The notes under the pieces are model-generated. The model made no database searches and was not told the origin of the DNA. It saw only the letters and a list, made by a program, of their open reading frames with translations. Of a stretch of DNA of 33,062 nt, positions 32,007 to 33,062 are shown in pieces. The stretch comes from a bacterium (GTDB lineage: Bacteria > Cyanobacteriota > Vampirovibrionia > Gastranaerophilales > Gastranaerophilaceae), in assembly GCA_017433195.1 (NCBI GenBank), contig JAFRHR010000007.1, forward strand, positions 1 to 33,062, in the 5' to 3' direction. Position 1 is the first letter of the stretch. Each line of letters opens with the position of its first letter. The translations under genes were made by a program, and so were the position numbers.

Positions 32007-32852
32007 ATGGTTAATTTTGTAAATTTTACTCCTCAATCTTGGCAAAGTATAAGTTTGAAAAGTAATACAAAACCACAAGAAAATCAGGCAACAATAGTTT
32101 CAAATCCTGTTTCGGAAAACAGAGGCACATATCCTTTAACGGATGCAAGAAATGTATTAGTACAGCCGGTATCGTTTAAAGGAATACCGGGAGCACACTC
32201 AAACTGCCTACGCTGGTCATTAGGCTGTTCCAAAGAAACAGGAATAGATGAACCTATCCCTGCATCTATAGAAAACGCGACCGATTGGACATATAAAGAT
32301 ACCGGTAAAGACGATATAAAAACAGCATTTAAAAAAAGTGTAAAAGTACAGGGAGATGAAAAAAAGGTAGGTACTAACAACTATCACCTTTATAAAACCA
32401 CTCTTAAAATAGGTAATGAAAATATTGATGTTGAATATATAGGCTCAAAAAAAGGCGAAAAAATAGTCAAATTACAAAAAGTTCAGAGAGGAAAATTAGT
32501 TAATAATTTTAAAGAAGTATCCTATAACGGGATACCGCAACAAGAATGGCACGATTTAAATATGTTGTACTTAGCGGCAGCAACAGGATTTTGCCAGAAA
32601 AAAGACGGCGCCGATACGGCAATAAAAGCCTTAGAATATGAATGCCCAAGAAAACCCGATATGCGTTTTGAACTGAAGATAAAAGAAAAAGAGGCAAACG
32701 GAGACGGCAGCGACAGCAGATGGTTATGCCCAAAACCAACAAAAAATGCAAATGGCGAAGTTGTATTTAACTGGATAGAATGGGTAGATAAATGGCATAA
32801 AGGCGGAAATTGCAATATGTCCAAACCGTTATCACAGGCTCCGATTTTTTAA
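32007..32852 (+). CDS. Hypothetical protein with VSFKG tag
   Basis: 281 aa from the ATG at 32007 (AACGGGAA upstream). The frame extends to 31977, but those ten codons lack a ribosome-binding site. The N-terminal 54 residues are polar, N/Q/S-rich and probably disordered, then Q-P-V-S-F-K-G-I-P-G (53-62). The following region (65-280) looks folded and mixed alpha/beta: L-R-W-S-L-G-C-S-K, then V-G-T-N-N-Y-H-L-Y-K-T-T-L-K-I-G-N-E-N-I-D-V-E-Y-I-G-S-K-K-G and E-W-H-D-L-N-M-L-Y-L-A-A-A-T-G-F-C. Six cysteines are present. No signal peptide or membrane segment. I recognise no family. Monocistronic. Confidence 0.75.
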   Translation: MVNFVNFTPQSWQSISLKSNTKPQENQATIVSNPVSENRGTYPLTDARNVLVQPVSFKGIPGAHSNCLRWSLGCSKETGIDEPIPASIENATDWTYKDTGKDDIKTAFKKSVKVQGDEKKVGTNNYHLYKTTLKIGNENIDVEYIGSKKGEKIVKLQKVQRGKLVNNFKEVSYNGIPQQEWHDLNMLYLAAATGFCQKKDGADTAIKALEYECPRKPDMRFELKIKEKEANGDGSDSRWLCPKPTKNANGEVVFNWIEWVDKWHKGGNCNMSKPLSQAPIF

Positions 32853-32866
32853 TTTGTTCAAAAAAA

Positions 32867-32886
32867 TAAACCACTTTCATGGTTTA
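32867..32886 (+). terminator. Probable terminator of the last gene
   Basis: TAAACCA and TGGTTTA arms around a 6-nt loop, followed by CTTCTCTTTT, 15 nt after the stop codon. Modest stem with an interrupted T-run. Confidence 0.5.
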
Positions 32887-33062
32887 CTTCTCTTTTGTTA
32901 AACTCTGGGACGGAAGGATTTTCTTGATTGCGTACGTTTAAGGTGTCTTGGATTATTGGCGGTTCACAACTTTTCATTTCGCTTTTGTTTTCTTTCAGAA
33001 AACAGCCGCTTCATCAAGTTGTTCACAGGGACGTGCTGGGTTCGTTGCACTCACACGGCGCA
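32887..33062. other. Non-coding end of the window
   Basis: No supportable gene. On the minus strand one frame is open from the right edge for about 20 codons (to a stop near 32998) without a recognisable product. The region has higher GC toward the edge and short imperfect inverted pieces (TTCACAACTT near 32963 and AAGTTGTTCAC near 33017), typical of intergenic repeat debris. Confidence 0.4.

Noticed and set aside
32084..32380. Minus-strand frames opposite the last hypothetical gene
   Set aside because: Several overlapping antisense frames without start signals; the plus-strand gene has a ribosome-binding site, a tag and a terminator.
32890..33062. Possible partial gene at the right edge on the minus strand
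   Set aside because: All three minus frames reach a stop within about 20 codons of the edge, and the region has repeat-like features.

Overview
The window is AT-rich, densely coded bacterial chromosome. The envelope is diderm: flgH (L-ring) and flgI (P-ring) are both present. Three things point to the non-photosynthetic relatives of Cyanobacteria (Vampirovibrionia/Melainabacteria, probably a gut Gastranaerophilales). First, atpD-atpC stand alone with their own promoter, as the beta-epsilon pair does in Cyanobacteria. Second, there is a complete flg operon in an otherwise compact AT-rich genome. Third, several lineage-type hypothetical proteins carry a short N-terminal Phe-containing tag. The assignment rests on recognition and no search was run.

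Layout. 1-3035: a truncated tagged hypothetical gene (minus), an HD-GYP protein (plus), and two small tagged hypotheticals (minus). 3209-5623: ftsH, then a small RipA-like membrane protein. 5691-8917 (minus): an AGCS amino-acid/sodium symporter, a GT4 glycosyltransferase and an ORF6N-domain protein. 9082-9888: a tagged GNAT-like protein. 10099-11918 (minus): atpD-atpC. 12064-16840 (plus): yajQ, a tagged hypothetical, fusA, a signal-peptide-bearing deaminase and a Ser/Gly-rich small protein. 16919-17218 (minus): a double zinc-ribbon protein. 17388-26138 (minus): an eleven-gene flagellar operon in the order SLT transglycosylase, flgF, flgG, flgA, flgH, flgI, flgJ (rod-binding domain only), a 92-aa unknown, flgN, flgK, flgL, closed by a clear terminator. 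26139-26690: a palindromic operator-like site, a repeat element and a 32-codon membrane peptide. 26692-27312 (minus): thymidine kinase. 27626-31378 (plus): a REC-like/histidine kinase, an overlapping CheY-type regulator and a GspE/PilB paralogue with eroded catalytic motifs. 31379-31738: small repeats. 31739-31909: a structured RNA with its own sigma70-type promoter that folds like 6S RNA. 32007-32852: another tagged hypothetical.

Themes. The window is rich in envelope, motility and signalling functions: the flagellar rod/ring/hook-junction operon, a c-di-GMP-type phosphodiesterase, and a two-component system next to a pseudo-secretion ATPase. The observations most worth following are the recurring [SN]-F-x-[GA] tag at the N-termini of six otherwise unrelated proteins, the pseudo-GspE two-component module, the 6S RNA candidate, four genes whose promoters predict leaderless mRNAs, an exported purine-deaminase-like protein, and a 27-nt perfect palindrome inside the ORF6N gene. 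No tRNA, rRNA, transposase or CRISPR array was seen.
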